Assembly (NCBI GenBank): GCA_963920635.1
Contig: OY987298.1
Location: 111,652,035 to 111,716,034, forward strand
Direction of reading: 5' to 3'
Source: Pseudeuparius sepicola
Taxonomy: Eukaryota; Arthropoda; Insecta; Coleoptera; Anthribidae
Length of the DNA: 64,000 nucleotides
In this document: positions 24,263 through 35,041 of the stretch, piece by piece
Layout: every line of letters starts with the position of its first letter
Numbering within the stretch: the first letter of the stretch is position 1
The notes under the pieces: generated by a model
The model's database searches: none
What the model saw: only the letters and a program-made list of their open reading frames with translations
What the model was told of the DNA's origin: nothing
Position numbers and translations under genes: made by a program

Positions 24263-26264
24263 TACAGGGTGGCTCATTATAAATTGATACACCCTTAACT
24301 AGTTACTTTTTGAGGTTAGAAAAAAAGTTTTAGATTCTAATACAAAGTTTTTTGTGGCGTTATTAGACCTTATACAGTGTGTTCTAGAAAGCCGTGGCAG
24401 ACATAACCTATATATGTTTTTTTAAATGGAACACCTTGTATGTTTTTGAATTATTGAATTCTACGCATTTTTCTGATTCCAAGGAAGTATATATGTTAAA
24501 TATAACATATATAATAATGTTCGCTTCAACCGTTCGTTCAGAACTGAGCCTTTTGTGTGAGGGATTACTCCTTGGGTCATAGGTTGCCATGGAAGACAAA
24601 TGCCAAATTATAGTAATAATTATTGACAGTTTGCAAGTTTATTTACGCTTTGGAAAACAAAATTTTAAGATTTCAGAGAAAAATGAAGAAGGGAAATTGA
24701 TAGAAATCAGAAATTTTAAATAGTAACATAGTCAATAAACTTCATCAGATTTATTGTTTGAAATTTAATTTTAACCGACAACAAAAATCACATTTAGAAA
24801 AAAGATATACCTACGTATTACAAATGCTCCACATGGTCTCCATCTGGCTCGATGCATTTATTGCTATTTGCTACTAACTTTCTGTTTATTGAGTCAACGA
24901 TATAAAATTGCTCTGTTCAATATTTAATTAGTGGATTTCTTCCCGAATTCTATCTTTTAGTGTTTCTACATTTCTCGATGTGTCAAAGTAAATCACAAAA
25001 AATATATGTCTCACATAAGAGTGAAACAACCCTACAACTTCTTTAATTTTTAACCGGCCAGAATGAAATTTTTACCAAAGGTAGATGGCACTGTTGCCTA
25101 CTTATTTCAAAAAAATTAGTTGCCTACTCCAAAGTCCAAGCCACCTGCGATGCCACAATCGAGGCTAAAAATCCGAAAGTCATATTAGGCTTTTTTTTTC
25201 AAAACAATTTGCTAGAAAAAGTTGTTCAGAATCGATTCAGAACCCTAAATCCAAATTTTTGTCAAAATCAAAAAATATTAATTAAAAAAAAATAATTTTC
25301 ACAAATAGCAATTTAATAATTTTCTGCGTTTAGAAAAGTGTACCATGAAAGTTTGAAGGCAAGTTGTTTTCATAAAGTAATTATTTTAAAATAAAAGCTA
25401 CAAAACAAATTTTAAAAATTTAAATTTTAAATTTTTACTTTCATTTTATTTATTTCATATTTTTTGATTTTGACAAAATTTTTGCATTTAAGGTTCTGAA
25501 TCGATTCTAAACAATTTTTTCTAATATTTTTTTTTGAAAAAAAAAAAACGCCTAATATGACTTTCGGATTTTTCGCCTCGTTTGTGGCATCGTAGGTGGC
25601 TTTGACTTTGGAGTAGACAACTAATTTTTTGGAAATAAGTAGGCAACAATGCCATCTACCTTTGGTAAAAATTTCGTTCTGGTCGGTTAAAAATTAAAGA
25701 AGTTATAGGGTTGTTTCACTCTTAAGTGAGACACTCTGTTTAAATATATAAATATATATCCTTTTTCTAAATGTTATTGTAGTTTTCAATAAAAATTAAA
25801 TTTGAAACAATAAATCTGACAAAGTTTATTAACTATGTTACTATTTAAAATTTCTCATTTCTCTCAATTTCCCTTCTTCATTTTAACTGAAATCTTAAAA
25901 TTGTCCATTTTGTTTTCCAAAGCGCGAATATACTTGTAAACTGTCAATAATTATTACTATGATTTGGCATTTGTCTTCCATGGCAACCTATGACCCAAGA
26001 AGTAATCCCTCACAAAAAAGGCTCAGTTCTGAACGAAGGGTTGGAGGGAACCTATAATCAGAAAAATGAGTAGAATTCAATAATCCAAAAATATACAAGG
26101 TGTTAAAAAAACATAAGTAATGTCTGCCACGGACACACTGTATAAGGTCCAATAGCGTCATAAAAAACTTTGTATTAGTATCTAAAACTTTTGTAAAAAC
26201 TTTTTTTCTAACCTCAAAGACGAACAAGTTAAGGGGGTGTCAGTTTATAGTGGGCCATCCTGTA
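24263..26264. mobile_element. 2-kb foldback transposon with about 0.8-1 kb inverted arms
   Basis: The left end TACAGGGTGGC (24263) and the right end GGCCATCCTGTA (ending 26264) are inverted. The whole left arm (24263-25282) pairs with the right arm (25455-26264) at high identity. Paired words include 'GCTCAGTTCTGAACGAA', 'AATAATTATTGACAGTTT', 'GGTAGATGGCA' and 'GAATCGATTC'. About 200 bp of the left arm (24795-25010) has no partner on the right and carries a transposase tail. The central loop is about 170 bp. TA at both ends fits a TA target duplication. A partial copy sits at 63535-63937. Confidence 0.85.
24818..24990 (-). pseudogene. C-terminal remnant of an IS630/Tc1-mariner-type transposase
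   Basis: Read on the minus strand, this unpaired part of the left arm encodes SRNVETLKDRIREEI. After a frame change it encodes NRKLVANSNKCIEPDGDHVEHL followed by a stop at 24818-24820. A C-terminus of the form 'CIE..G.HVEHL-stop' is familiar from insect IS630/Tc1-mariner transposases. The catalytic DD[34]D/E part is absent. This supports assigning the TACAGGGTG, TA-target foldback families of the window to that superfamily. It rests on recognition and not on a search. Confidence 0.5.
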
Positions 26265-26269
26265 CATAG

Positions 26270-27430
26270 AAAGTATCATAGGTGAAATTTTTAACACGCA
26301 GCACAATAATATTGCTTCCGGGGCATGTAGAACAACAATAATATCTATCAAAAACACACATAAACACACACGGCGCTAGTAATATGAAACAACGCATACA
26401 CGCAGATTAATAGAGGGTTATAATAGATTATCCTGGTATTTTTAATTTTTTCAGTTCAACCCCCAGTTTTCAAATAAAATAGAATCCAAAATTTTAAGGC
26501 ACTACTCATTTTGTTTGCGCACAGAAGATGGTCTTGAATCCAAGTGATGTTATCCTTTTCTGGTGACAGTTTGACCTTCAATCTTATAGAAATGTTTATA
26601 CATATGCAAACAATGTTAATAAACTGTATGAAGTACAGGCATTACTTAGGAATTATTTTTAATTTTCTAATAATTATTAAGGCGATAAAATGCAGATTGT
26701 ATGGAATCAGCTGACAGGCCACAAATCGCTTACCGATTATTAGCTATCCTGAAGTTGCTTCACCCATATCGCTAAGAAAGATCAATGCTACCTTAAATAT
26801 TTTAAGGGCGTAGTTTCAAATTTCTAAGATTTTGGGTATATTTACATTGGGCAATGCGATCTAAATATTTTAGTTCGTAATTGCAATTGCAATCATCAAA
26901 TCAAGTTTAAAGTTTCAATCCTAGATATAACAGATATTTTAATTAAAAACGATTTCTTAAATTTCCAACTTCATCTCCAAATGTTGCCATTCCTTTATAT
27001 TCTCCTCCCATGCCTTCTCGCCTCCACAAAATCAGAGAACGCTTTTCTAACCTTGCCATAATATACACCTGTGTACCTATTTCTACATTTTGGCACATTG
27101 TATATGTAGACGTTTACACCTTTCCATAATTCGCATCTACCCGCAACGTAAGCTAACCCACATAGCCGCTGCTCGGTACACATGGGCACTTTACCCGCAT
27201 ACACCGTTGTTATTACAACGACGATAGCACTATTGTATATAGGTTTTATGATACCCAGCTTACCTGGGAACGTTGATGTATCGGGCCTTGTGTGCCGGCG
27301 TATATCCGTATAATGATGGGGTATTTAAAAACCTGGGACTCCAACTTTTAGGCAAAATGGAAATTGCTTCTAAGAAATTCATTCTTAAGTAAAATAAACC
27401 TATAGTTTTTCACTCAATGTTTTCTTAATC
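26270..27430. other. Non-coding, nothing recognised
   Basis: A minus-strand open frame of 69 codons (26995-27204) resembles nothing known. No other signals. Confidence 0.4.
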
Positions 27431-27437
27431 TCTTCCC

Positions 27438-27515
27438 CGCCCAAGCATTCAGTTGAATCTGATGTGCTCCTAGTTTGGAGTATTGTGAGGGTGCGAATTA
27501 TTAATATTAAAAAAA
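27438..27515 (-). repeat. (AAT)n-ended repeat, short fragment
   Basis: Minus-strand match to the terminal 75 bp of the family: 'CCTAGTTTGGAGTATTGTG' then 'AGGGTG' and an ATT-rich end. Confidence 0.65.
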
Positions 27516-27519
27516 TGTT

Positions 27520-28370
27520 AGTGATTTTTTGAAGTGGTGATTTTTTTGGCGTAAAATTTAAAGGCCAAAACTACTAGTGGTGCTGCTCGGTCGGGATATT
27601 TTGAGCATTGAGATTATAATTTGTAACATTAAGGAAATGTATTATCGACGATGATTAGGATAGGCGCACACACCACTAGTGATATTACCCCTATAAAAAT
27701 ACATTTGTTAGTAACAGTTTTATTTAAATTTATTGAGAGGAGAATTAGGACACCTACTAGAAAACGTTCCATTGGAGTTCAGTGTTGATTTATGATATCA
27801 ACACGACGGAGCTCCTCTGCATAAATAAAGAATTATTGTTCAAGATTAACTTAACACTACTTATCAGCGTGTATCTTGAATAAGAAGGATTTCAAAAGCC
27901 ATAGTACTTTAAACTTTATTTTTAAAATGTCATCGATTATAGTCTTGGCGGTATTTTTTCCATGTCCGTACGAATTCCTTATTCAATGGTATTACCAAAT
28001 ACCTACCGCATTTTCTTGATTTTACAAAAAAGGCTTGTTTATCGAGAAACAGTAGATATTTTCGTATTAAAATCTAAATTTGTAATTGGATGGTGTCCGC
28101 TAAATTATAAGAAAATAACCGGCAAAAAAATTGTAGAAAAATTCAAGACTACAGCAAAGTAGGTACCCCCATATCAGGCGCACTCATTTTAAACTAATTT
28201 TTGCCCAATTTGAAGAAAATCGGTCCTCCCGTTCAATGTTAGAAAAACTAAAAGATCGTAACTCGTAATTCCGTTTTCCGCCGATTTGGAGTTAGTGCCA
28301 TATTCTTTTATATTCAAGAATTTTTTTGGTTTTCGTTACTGTGGTAAAATTATAGTAATAATAGTAATAG
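27520..28370. other. Non-coding, nothing recognised
   Basis: The open frame at 27962-28162 (66 codons) is basic but unrecognised and has no supporting context. Confidence 0.4.
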
Positions 28371-28375
28371 TACTA

Positions 28376-28470
28376 TATAATAATAATAATTGTTACCCTC
28401 ACAATACTCCAAACTAGGAGTACCCCAGTGGCAACTAAATGTTTCTGCGGGGAGAGGGGACTTGTCTACC
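28376..28470 (+). repeat. (AAT)n-ended repeat, truncated copy
   Basis: An ATAATAATAATA run is followed by 'CCCTCACAATACTCCAAAC' and 'TAGGAGTACCCCAG', stopping after the G-rich tract. Confidence 0.75.
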
Positions 28471-28675
28471 ATTTTTTGTAAGATTAACTACATAAAACTA
28501 TTTTTGGGATTGGCTTTCATTTCGCAATTTAGGTAGGTAACTGTAGAAATGCATCGCAGTAAATAGTCTCTAAAATTTTGAAAAAAATCTAATTTTCTGA
28601 AACATTTTATAATATATTGAAAAATCAGCCCTTATGGTTACTAAACCAATAACATACAATTTGAAATACACGGTT

Positions 28676-29128
28676 TCAAAAAACAGTGTAGGTACAGGGT
28701 TCTAGAGCTGAAAGAACGAAATAAAACGAAAAGTTTGGGTCAAAACGCGTATCGATAAAGATACAGGGTGTCGAAATTTAAATATTATTTAATATTTTTG
28801 CAAAGAACTATTGTACGAATCGAAACATTTGGTAAATTCTGGCGTGAATATGTTTTGCTCTAAGGTTCTTATGCAAAAAAGTGTATTTTGTAGATGTCTC
28901 TAGGAGCAGCAATTTTTACACTTTAAAACGTTTTAACTGAATTGTTCGTTATTTAGTAAACCATTTTTTAGACTTTTTTGTTTTGTCAACACTGAAAAAT
29001 ATGAAATAAAATTTAAATTTCGACACAATGTATCATTTTAGGTATCTGTTTTGGACCCCATACCACGGACTTCTCGTCTTATTTTTCGATTTTCTTTCCG
29101 CCCTAGAAGCCTCTATACTGTTTTCTGT
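28676..29128. mobile_element. Nested palindromic element
   Basis: The core 28762-29032 has ends TACAGGGTGTCGAAATTTAAA and the complement of its mismatched twin (ATTTAAATTTCGACACAATGTA). Its flanks are themselves complementary ('GGTTCTAGAGC...GAAAG' left, 'CTTTCCGCCCTAGAAGCC' right), extending the foldback to about 450 bp. Confidence 0.7.
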
Positions 29129-29309
29129 AAATAGGAGTTTGACTTAACTTGCATATTACTCGAAATCTTTAGCTTTCGACATACTGCTCTTTAACTCTAT
29201 GGTACAGAGATATGCTTATGAAAAAATATCTTTGGTGAAGTCACAATACCTGTGTGCGAATATCTGAAAAAATATTTTCACTTAAAATGAAGCTTAAAAT
29301 TGCTAAAAT

Positions 29310-29605
29310 TTAAGGTGGCATAAACACACACATGGCATTAAATACTACCAACCCAGGTGAGTTTTTTGTGTTTATTTTGAAAATCATTATGTTTTTCATA
29401 AAACCAATGCTCCAACTCAAATACTGCATTATATTGCGCATTATTTGGACAAAAAAGCAGCAGATTTGGTTGATTTCTTTTCCAAATATGCCCAATATAA
29501 TGTAGTATTTGAGTTGAGCATTGTTTTTTTTTTTAATTTAGTAATTTAAAAAACAAACACCAAAAACACACTTAATTGGCACTATGTGTGATAATGCCCC
29601 CTTAA
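29310..29605. mobile_element. 296-bp MITE with TTAA ends
   Basis: The ends are TTAAGGTGGCATAAACACA and the complement of TTAAGGGGGCATTATCACA. Long arms continue inward, including 'AATGCTC(C)AACTCAAATAC' pairing with 'GTATTTGAGTTGAGCATT'. The outermost TTAA on each side could be a target duplication. TTAA targets are typical of piggyBac-type elements, but the terminal bases are not the usual CCY of that superfamily, so the class is left open. Confidence 0.7.
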
Positions 29606-29609
29606 CACG

Positions 29610-30550
29610 ACCAGTCCAGATTTTCTATATCGTGTTTGGTCTTCTCATAGCAAGCCCGCGGGGTTTCGAGTTACCTACATAGTAGAATTAGTATCGGTAA
29701 CAGAAAATTTCACACTTACAACTTGCTGTTACTTAACGTGCATCGTGCATCTCGACCTATTTTTACTTATTAGAACACGTTCGAGAATAAATATTTATGC
29801 AAAAAGCAGTCTGTGCTTCTGGTTAACGAATGCATCGTCGGCCTCACAGTCTAGCCTGTTTAATTACATGTAAAATGAGGTCCCGGCTCCAATTACTTAG
29901 GTGTTGTTGGCAAACCTAAGGAGTAATTATCTCGTCCGTTTACAAATTTACGTCGCGGTCTTGAGCAATTTCGGGACCAGTTTTGTCGCGATGCTAGACG
30001 ACGAATTTCGAATAATTAACTCCATTAAATAAACTCACGTAATGCTGTTATTCCGATGATGACATTTCAGTTTTATCCGCTCGTTTATCATTAAATTCAA
30101 GGATTTGTTGTGAGGACCCGCAAATGCGCGCGGAGAATCGCCGAGACACAAAAGAGCGCTTAGTTATAAGGAAGTGAAGATGACATACCTGAAACACAAA
30201 TACTGACTTCATTCAATGCTAATGAAGCCATGGAAAAGGCAACACTATTACAATATTGTTTTGATTGATGCATTAATTTGTTTATCGCCGCACGTTCAAA
30301 CACAGAAAAATTAGAAAAGAAATATTGACAACTGAAGTTTCACCCCGAACAAGCAATAAATAAGTACCGCGCCGATACGAATTTGAGGGACACCGAAAAA
30401 GGCTCCAGCGGAAAAAGGCACGGTTTAAAACTGTCAACACATCGAACGCTGCATGTCCCTTATATCTGATACATACCGCGATATTTAAATGCTAGGAGGA
30501 AGGGCGTGTATGTTGTCAATCTCATAAAATAGGACATAGAGAACAAGAAT
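29610..30550. other. Non-coding, nothing recognised
   Basis: A less AT-rich, complex sequence without repeat ends (about 29600-30560), which may be conserved host intergenic or intronic DNA. No coding frame. Confidence 0.35.
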
Positions 30551-30556
30551 ATCACG

Positions 30557-30665
30557 CATTTTTCCCTTCTTCAAACAACGCATTACGACGACGGTTTCAA
30601 AACGCGACGTTTTAGTTTTTGAACTCCTGACAATTCAATGCTAAATTTTTTTCAATCTCACGTTT
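30557..30665 (+). repeat. Dispersed repeat segment, copy 1
   Basis: It shares 'CGACGACG(G/A)TTTCAA', 'ACGTTT(T/C)AGTTTT' and 'TGACAA(T/C)(T/C)C' blocks in the same order and spacing with 55490-55605. The two are about 75-80% alike by eye. Its nature is unknown. Confidence 0.65.
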
Positions 30666-30669
30666 AAAG

Positions 30670-33420
30670 ATTACACTATTTCGTCGATATTTTGGTTTTT
30701 GGAAGTGCTAAAAGTATAGAGACTATAATATGTAAAAACTATCTATCCTCACAATAGTTTACTACAAACTGAATTTTCATTACCTACTCCATCAAGCTCT
30801 CAATCAAATCTGACGTTAAACACAGCTCGAGGGTATCTCCAATAATAGAATAGTCTCTATGTTGGTAGCCATTGCTTATCGTTCGTCTAAAATCTGAAAT
30901 TAATAACAATAAATCTACCGCGGCAAGCAGCGAAGGAGTTGCACGTGCTGGATGATTTATTTTGCAACTTGGGCCCTACATCACGGCGAATTATAGATGT
31001 TTTATTGTAATTGGGCTCTTAGAGAAGAGGGGACAATGAAACATGTTCGTGCTAGCCAACAAGTTTCAGCACAACGCCGCAAACGACAATCTATAGAGAC
31101 TGCTCTAATAAATATCCGTGAAGTTTAGAGTTTGGTGTTAGTAACTTTTGGTGCACATGCACACTCCGAACGCAATGTAACTTTTTCTTTGAGTAAATCC
31201 AGATTAATTCGTCGATTTTAGTCTTTGATAAGAAAATCTTTGATATCACATGAGAAATACTATTGCTTAGGAAGACGAGGTTTGAAAATAATTTTGACAA
31301 ATTCATAACTTGCTCATATAAATAGGTAGGTATGGGTATGTCTGTTTCTAGTTCATTGTTTTTCAGCATGCTTGAGACGTTATACTTTCAGATTTAAGGT
31401 GAATGCCCTTTTTGGTGGATGTGGTAACCCGACATCTTAGGGCGAATGGCGAATGTTATATTATAATTAGGGTGCCAATCATATTGGGTCGTCTCGAACG
31501 ACGTTACGTACCTAGCTTATCCTATTCTACTCGTCAACCCTTTCGTTTGATAGTTGCGAAAAAAGGTAGGTAGTCGGTTATCTTGCCGCGTCCGCCATAT
31601 TGGATTTAGAACAATATTAGATTATTATATTATTGTATTGTGTACCTACTGTCACCAGAACCTAAGCTGTGGACAAAATTTCAGTTCGATCAGATAACGG
31701 GAAATTTGTTAAATTTCAATCACGAAATTTCATTGTCCCATACGGGAGGTCGAACATAAGAAAAAGAAAAGTGAAAGTTCCGCGTTACCTTGTAGTTTGA
31801 GAACCATTGGATATTCCAAAAAGTTGTTTTGTGTAAAATTTTTTAGAGATTATTTTTGTGCAAAAGCTGTGCGACATCGTGACCTAACTATTTTGTTGTA
31901 AAATGCGATAAACCACGGATGTGCTCGTTGCGAGTGGCGTTTAGGGGTGCCAGCGGGCTTGTTTTTTTCGACTTATTTCCCTTATTTTTGTTAATTTGAT
32001 TGTATCTACTGCGACTCCTGTTTAAAAATATATTAGATAAGACCACGGAATTTCTGTGTTCTTATTGAAATCATTCTATGATTTCCAAATAAATGGTATC
32101 ACATTTAACCAGCGGTTGCCAAGACGGTAATTCCTCTTGCAGAATTATTATTAGCAAAAGGTACTACAAGTTGGTAAATTATCTCTCATCTTTAAGTCGT
32201 CGTTCGTAAATTTTCAATGCTGACAAAAATGTTATTTATGTAATATAGGTATGCCATCATCTCAACTATCCTCCTTCGCTTAAGGCCATTAGATCTCCTT
32301 CCTGGTAAGCAGACATATAATATCTGTTTATTTCGTATTTGGCGTTGGTTTGTTTTTACTTAATATTTATTTTACAATTAAAAATTAATATTTTAATGTT
32401 GCACAATTGAAACCGAACATTACTAAATTTCAAATTAAAATTTTTGCAATCATGCGTTGATTTAAAGGATAAGATACCTTTTTTTAAGACTATTGAAAAA
32501 TACCTACACTCTTTATGCTTGCATTCAGAAATTGATAACAAAATTTCACCTAAATTGGCCAAAAATGAGTAGGCTAAAACTCATAACCGCACACCATTTG
32601 GTCAATCACGAACCTGCATTTCCTAACTCACCAATTCAAGCTAAACTTTCGTTATGAAAAGTGTGCTCTGGGCTGTAGTAGCTATAAACTACGGTTCGTT
32701 GCTATATACAATTAATAATAAAAACAAAGAGGGTGTCCAGAATATTCGAAATGATTTCAAATGATATAGGTGATTGCCGGAGTGGTCTGGAAATTACAAA
32801 CAAACATAGAGGATGCAGTGAAATAGATCTGAGTTCATCCTAGTCTATAATTACTTATTTTTTATTTAGACATTAAACATACATGTGTCTACTTTTATAC
32901 ATACACAAATCCATAAAATATTTATGGAGATATCCTCCTGAACTTGAGCTCTGCTCAAATTTGAAGCACCACAGAGTTAATCACGACTCCCAAAAACCCA
33001 TATATGCCTGAAATAAGTGCCAATATTTGAACCACGTAGGTAACTTGTCAATAGCAACAACTGTTTTCAAATAATTTTCCCGAAAACTCATTTTAACCTT
33101 ATTTTTTTACATTAAAATAACGCTAATGAGTTGCTTATAGCAATGACTATAGAATTCTTCCTATAGTCACTGCTTATGGATAAAAAGAACTCCATATTAT
33201 AACGCATGGAAATTGATAATTCACTATCTTAATATTTTTTCTACCTATCGGAGGTATGGTATAAATGAAGTTACTTGGAACAACACCTTTGAATTTTATA
33301 GGGGGTGATTTCTGCTAATAAGTCTGGAATTTTTACCATAGTAGCAGAGCGTGGTAAATGCTATTAGATAGATCGCGCCCCGTATATCACTGTGTTCCAA
33401 GTGCGTTCATTTATATTTTA
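30670..33420. other. Non-coding, nothing recognised
   Basis: Short frames on both strands (31091-31369, 32356-32562) have no recognisable domains. A degenerate GGGTGTCC end lies near 32734. Confidence 0.4.
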
Positions 33421-33524
33421 CAAGGGTAGCTATGTTCATCGACCCCATAGTACACCGACCTGACGAAACCATATGGATCAGCACAATCATCATTTATTTT
33501 CTGTAACACACCGCACTTCCAAAT

Positions 33525-33534
33525 TATATAAATA
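33525..33534 (+). promoter_or_regulatory. LTR TATA box
   Basis: TATATAAATA lies in the U3-like part. Transcription would start about 30 bp downstream (about 33555). The same box is present in the 3' LTR at the equivalent place. Confidence 0.7.
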
Positions 33535-33578
33535 CCGCGAAATCAATTAACAGTTCAATATAGTTTGTACCTGCGTTC

Positions 33579-33584
33579 AATAAA
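33579..33584 (+). terminator. LTR poly(A) signal
   Basis: AATAAA lies about 45 bp before the LTR end. The functional one for the genomic RNA would be the copy in the 3' LTR (about 40163-40168). Confidence 0.6.
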
Positions 33585-33623
33585 GCTTTTTAAAAAAGAA
33601 GAATCACCATCTCCATCTATAAG

Positions 33624-33641
33624 TGGCGCTGCGAACAGGAT
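33624..33641 (+). other. Primer-binding site candidate
   Basis: TGGCGCTGCGAACAGGAT abuts the LTR end. It has the TGG start expected of a tRNA 3' CCA complement and resembles the TGGCGACCGTGACAGG-type site of 412/mdg1 elements (tRNA-Arg). The exact primer tRNA cannot be fixed here. The first 5-6 bases also follow the 3' LTR, which makes the boundary ambiguous. Confidence 0.55.
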
Positions 33642-33751
33642 AGCTGCACGACATCCAAAGGAGGATCATCGGTTCGTCTCAACGATTTGGCAGTTATCAA
33701 CGACCTGGGAGAAGAAACCTGCGCAGAAATTTGGAGAACCATACGGCGAGG

Positions 33752-33781
33752 ATGTCCAGAGCGATTCTTCTTGTCCTGTAA
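33752..33781 (+). CDS. Leader uORF that doubles as the env start exon
   Basis: This ATG is the first one downstream of the predicted transcription start and has A at -3. In unspliced RNA it gives nine codons and stops at TAA 33779-33781, which lies inside the splice donor GTAAGT (33778-33783). In spliced RNA the exon would end at 33777, after two bases of the ninth codon. The acceptor AG at 38507-38508 restores a frame that is open into env. The first exon would then supply the initiator and the first part of a hydrophobic signal peptide. The uORF lies 18 nt upstream of the gag ATG, whose own context is weak (C at -3). It may therefore tune gag translation. Splicing is inferred from sequence only. 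Confidence 0.6.
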   Translation: MSRAILLVL

Positions 33782-33783
33782 GT
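33778..33783 (+). promoter_or_regulatory. Splice donor for env subgenomic RNA
   Basis: A perfect GTAAGT after CCT, in the leader just before gag, where errantiviruses place the env donor. It pairs logically with the acceptor at 38507-38508. Confidence 0.6.
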
Positions 33784-33799
33784 TCACTTCCTTTTTCTC

Positions 33800-35041
33800 A
33801 TGAGTTCTGATTATCCCGAAGGTTCATTATTAGAAGATTTTGCTGATTTTTCTATTACTCCAAAAGCTCCTAAACAAAAACCTCGTTTCAAACCATATTC
33901 AAAAAATTTATCTGAAATTTTAAAATCCTCTCAAAGCATAATTTCTCAACCCTCAACTTCTAAATCTCAAGAAACAGTTCAAAAAATGGCTTTAACAAAT
34001 TCTGACATTAATAACTTGTGCAATACTCTTCCAGAATATAAACCAGGAGACAATCTCTCCACGTTTATAAATTCAGTAGATAATTTAATTGCTTTTTTTA
34101 CTCAACAAGGTGCTGATGCAACCCAACTCTATATAATTAATACTCATATCGTTTCAAAAATTAAAAATGAGGCCCGTGATTTCTTAAATCTACATAATAA
34201 AACTGCTTGGGTAGAAGTTAAGCCCCTTTTACTTCAAAAATATGGCGATCGTCGCACCGAAGAAATTTTATTAACACAATTGACAACAACAGTACAAAAA
34301 CGTTCAGAATCCTATGATGATTATTATAACCGAATAACTTTAGCACTTAATGATCTTTTACAGCACGTTTCCTTGCACGAAAATAACGCTCAGGCAATTG
34401 AGTTTAAAGCTTCGTTTTTCCGAAAACAAGCCCTTCGAACCTTTTGCACTGGCATAAATAATCCCTATTGTGATCATTTATCTCATTTTGAATTAAAATC
34501 TCTCGATGAAGCACTTCAAAAACGCATAGCTTTAGATAACCACAAACAGCAACAGCAATATATGTCTTATCTTAAATCTACCACTTATCCCCGTGATTAT
34601 CAAAGAAATAATCAACCAATCAATCGCCCTACTCAACAAAATCCTCAACCACCTCGCAACCCACAACCTAACTATAATATGAATATAAACCCAAATTTTA
34701 ATCAACCATTCCCTCAACCTTTTAATCAAAACACTTTCGGACCTAGAAATTTTAGTAATATGAAACCCATTCCTCAAAAACAGAATCATCCAACCAATCG
34801 ACAGGCATTCAGTCCAACCTTCAGACCCAACAATCATTATCAAAATCAATATCGTCCAACTCCTATGTCTACAACTTCGAAATTGCCATCGCAACAAACT
34901 TATAAACCAACCCCAATGTCCACACGTACTTTTCACAATAATATAGAATGTAATCCCACTTTGGAGACCGAAGAATACTTTTCCGAAAATTTTCAGGAAC
35001 CAGCCTCGGAACCTCCACCCACTCCCGAATTATCGAATTAA
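33800..35041 (+). CDS. gag: Gag polyprotein, intact, 413 aa
   Basis: Structural protein that would assemble the virus-like particle and package the RNA. The frame is intact from the ATG at 33800 to the TAA at 35039. The central part (about residues 70-250) has the helical composition of a Ty3/gypsy capsid, including a QKYGDRRTEEILLTQL stretch. From about residue 255 the protein becomes very rich in Asn, Pro and Gln (repeated PQPPRN, NPNFNQPF). There is no CCHC zinc knuckle, as is usual for errantivirus Gag. The start is chosen as the first ATG in frame after the leader uORF stop. The frame ends 46 nt beyond a slippery heptamer that leads into pol. It is the only undamaged frame of the element. 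Confidence 0.9.
   Translation: MSSDYPEGSLLEDFADFSITPKAPKQKPRFKPYSKNLSEILKSSQSIISQPSTSKSQETVQKMALTNSDINNLCNTLPEYKPGDNLSTFINSVDNLIAFFTQQGADATQLYIINTHIVSKIKNEARDFLNLHNKTAWVEVKPLLLQKYGDRRTEEILLTQLTTTVQKRSESYDDYYNRITLALNDLLQHVSLHENNAQAIEFKASFFRKQALRTFCTGINNPYCDHLSHFELKSLDEALQKRIALDNHKQQQQYMSYLKSTTYPRDYQRNNQPINRPTQQNPQPPRNPQPNYNMNINPNFNQPFPQPFNQNTFGPRNFSNMKPIPQKQNHPTNRQAFSPTFRPNNHYQNQYRPTPMSTTSKLPSQQTYKPTPMSTRTFHNNIECNPTLETEEYFSENFQEPASEPPPTPELSN
34987..34993 (+). other. Putative -1 ribosomal frameshift site (gag to pol)
   Basis: A AAT TTT in gag phase is a canonical X XXY YYZ heptamer within the only gag/pol overlap (pol frame open from 34957). Slipping back one base gives AAA TTT and leads without a stop into the protease frame. 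No downstream stem-loop or pseudoknot was established. Confidence 0.6.

Larger units (their letters stand above)
33428..33624 (+). repeat. 5' LTR
   Basis: It runs from AGCTATGTTC to CTATAAGT and is identical to 40012-40208 except for the third base. Identity continues for 5 more bases (GGCGC) beyond this end in both copies, so the 3' boundary is uncertain by up to 5 bp. It contains a TATA box and an AATAAA. Confidence 0.9.

Noticed and set aside
33565..33810. 81-codon frame from the LTR into the leader
   Set aside because: It begins at TTG inside the LTR, has no ATG and crosses the splice donor and PBS. It is incidental. The matching frame at the 3' LTR (40149-40346) has the same origin.
34532..34936. 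134-codon minus-strand frame
   Set aside because: Antisense shadow of the Asn/Pro/Gln-rich part of gag.
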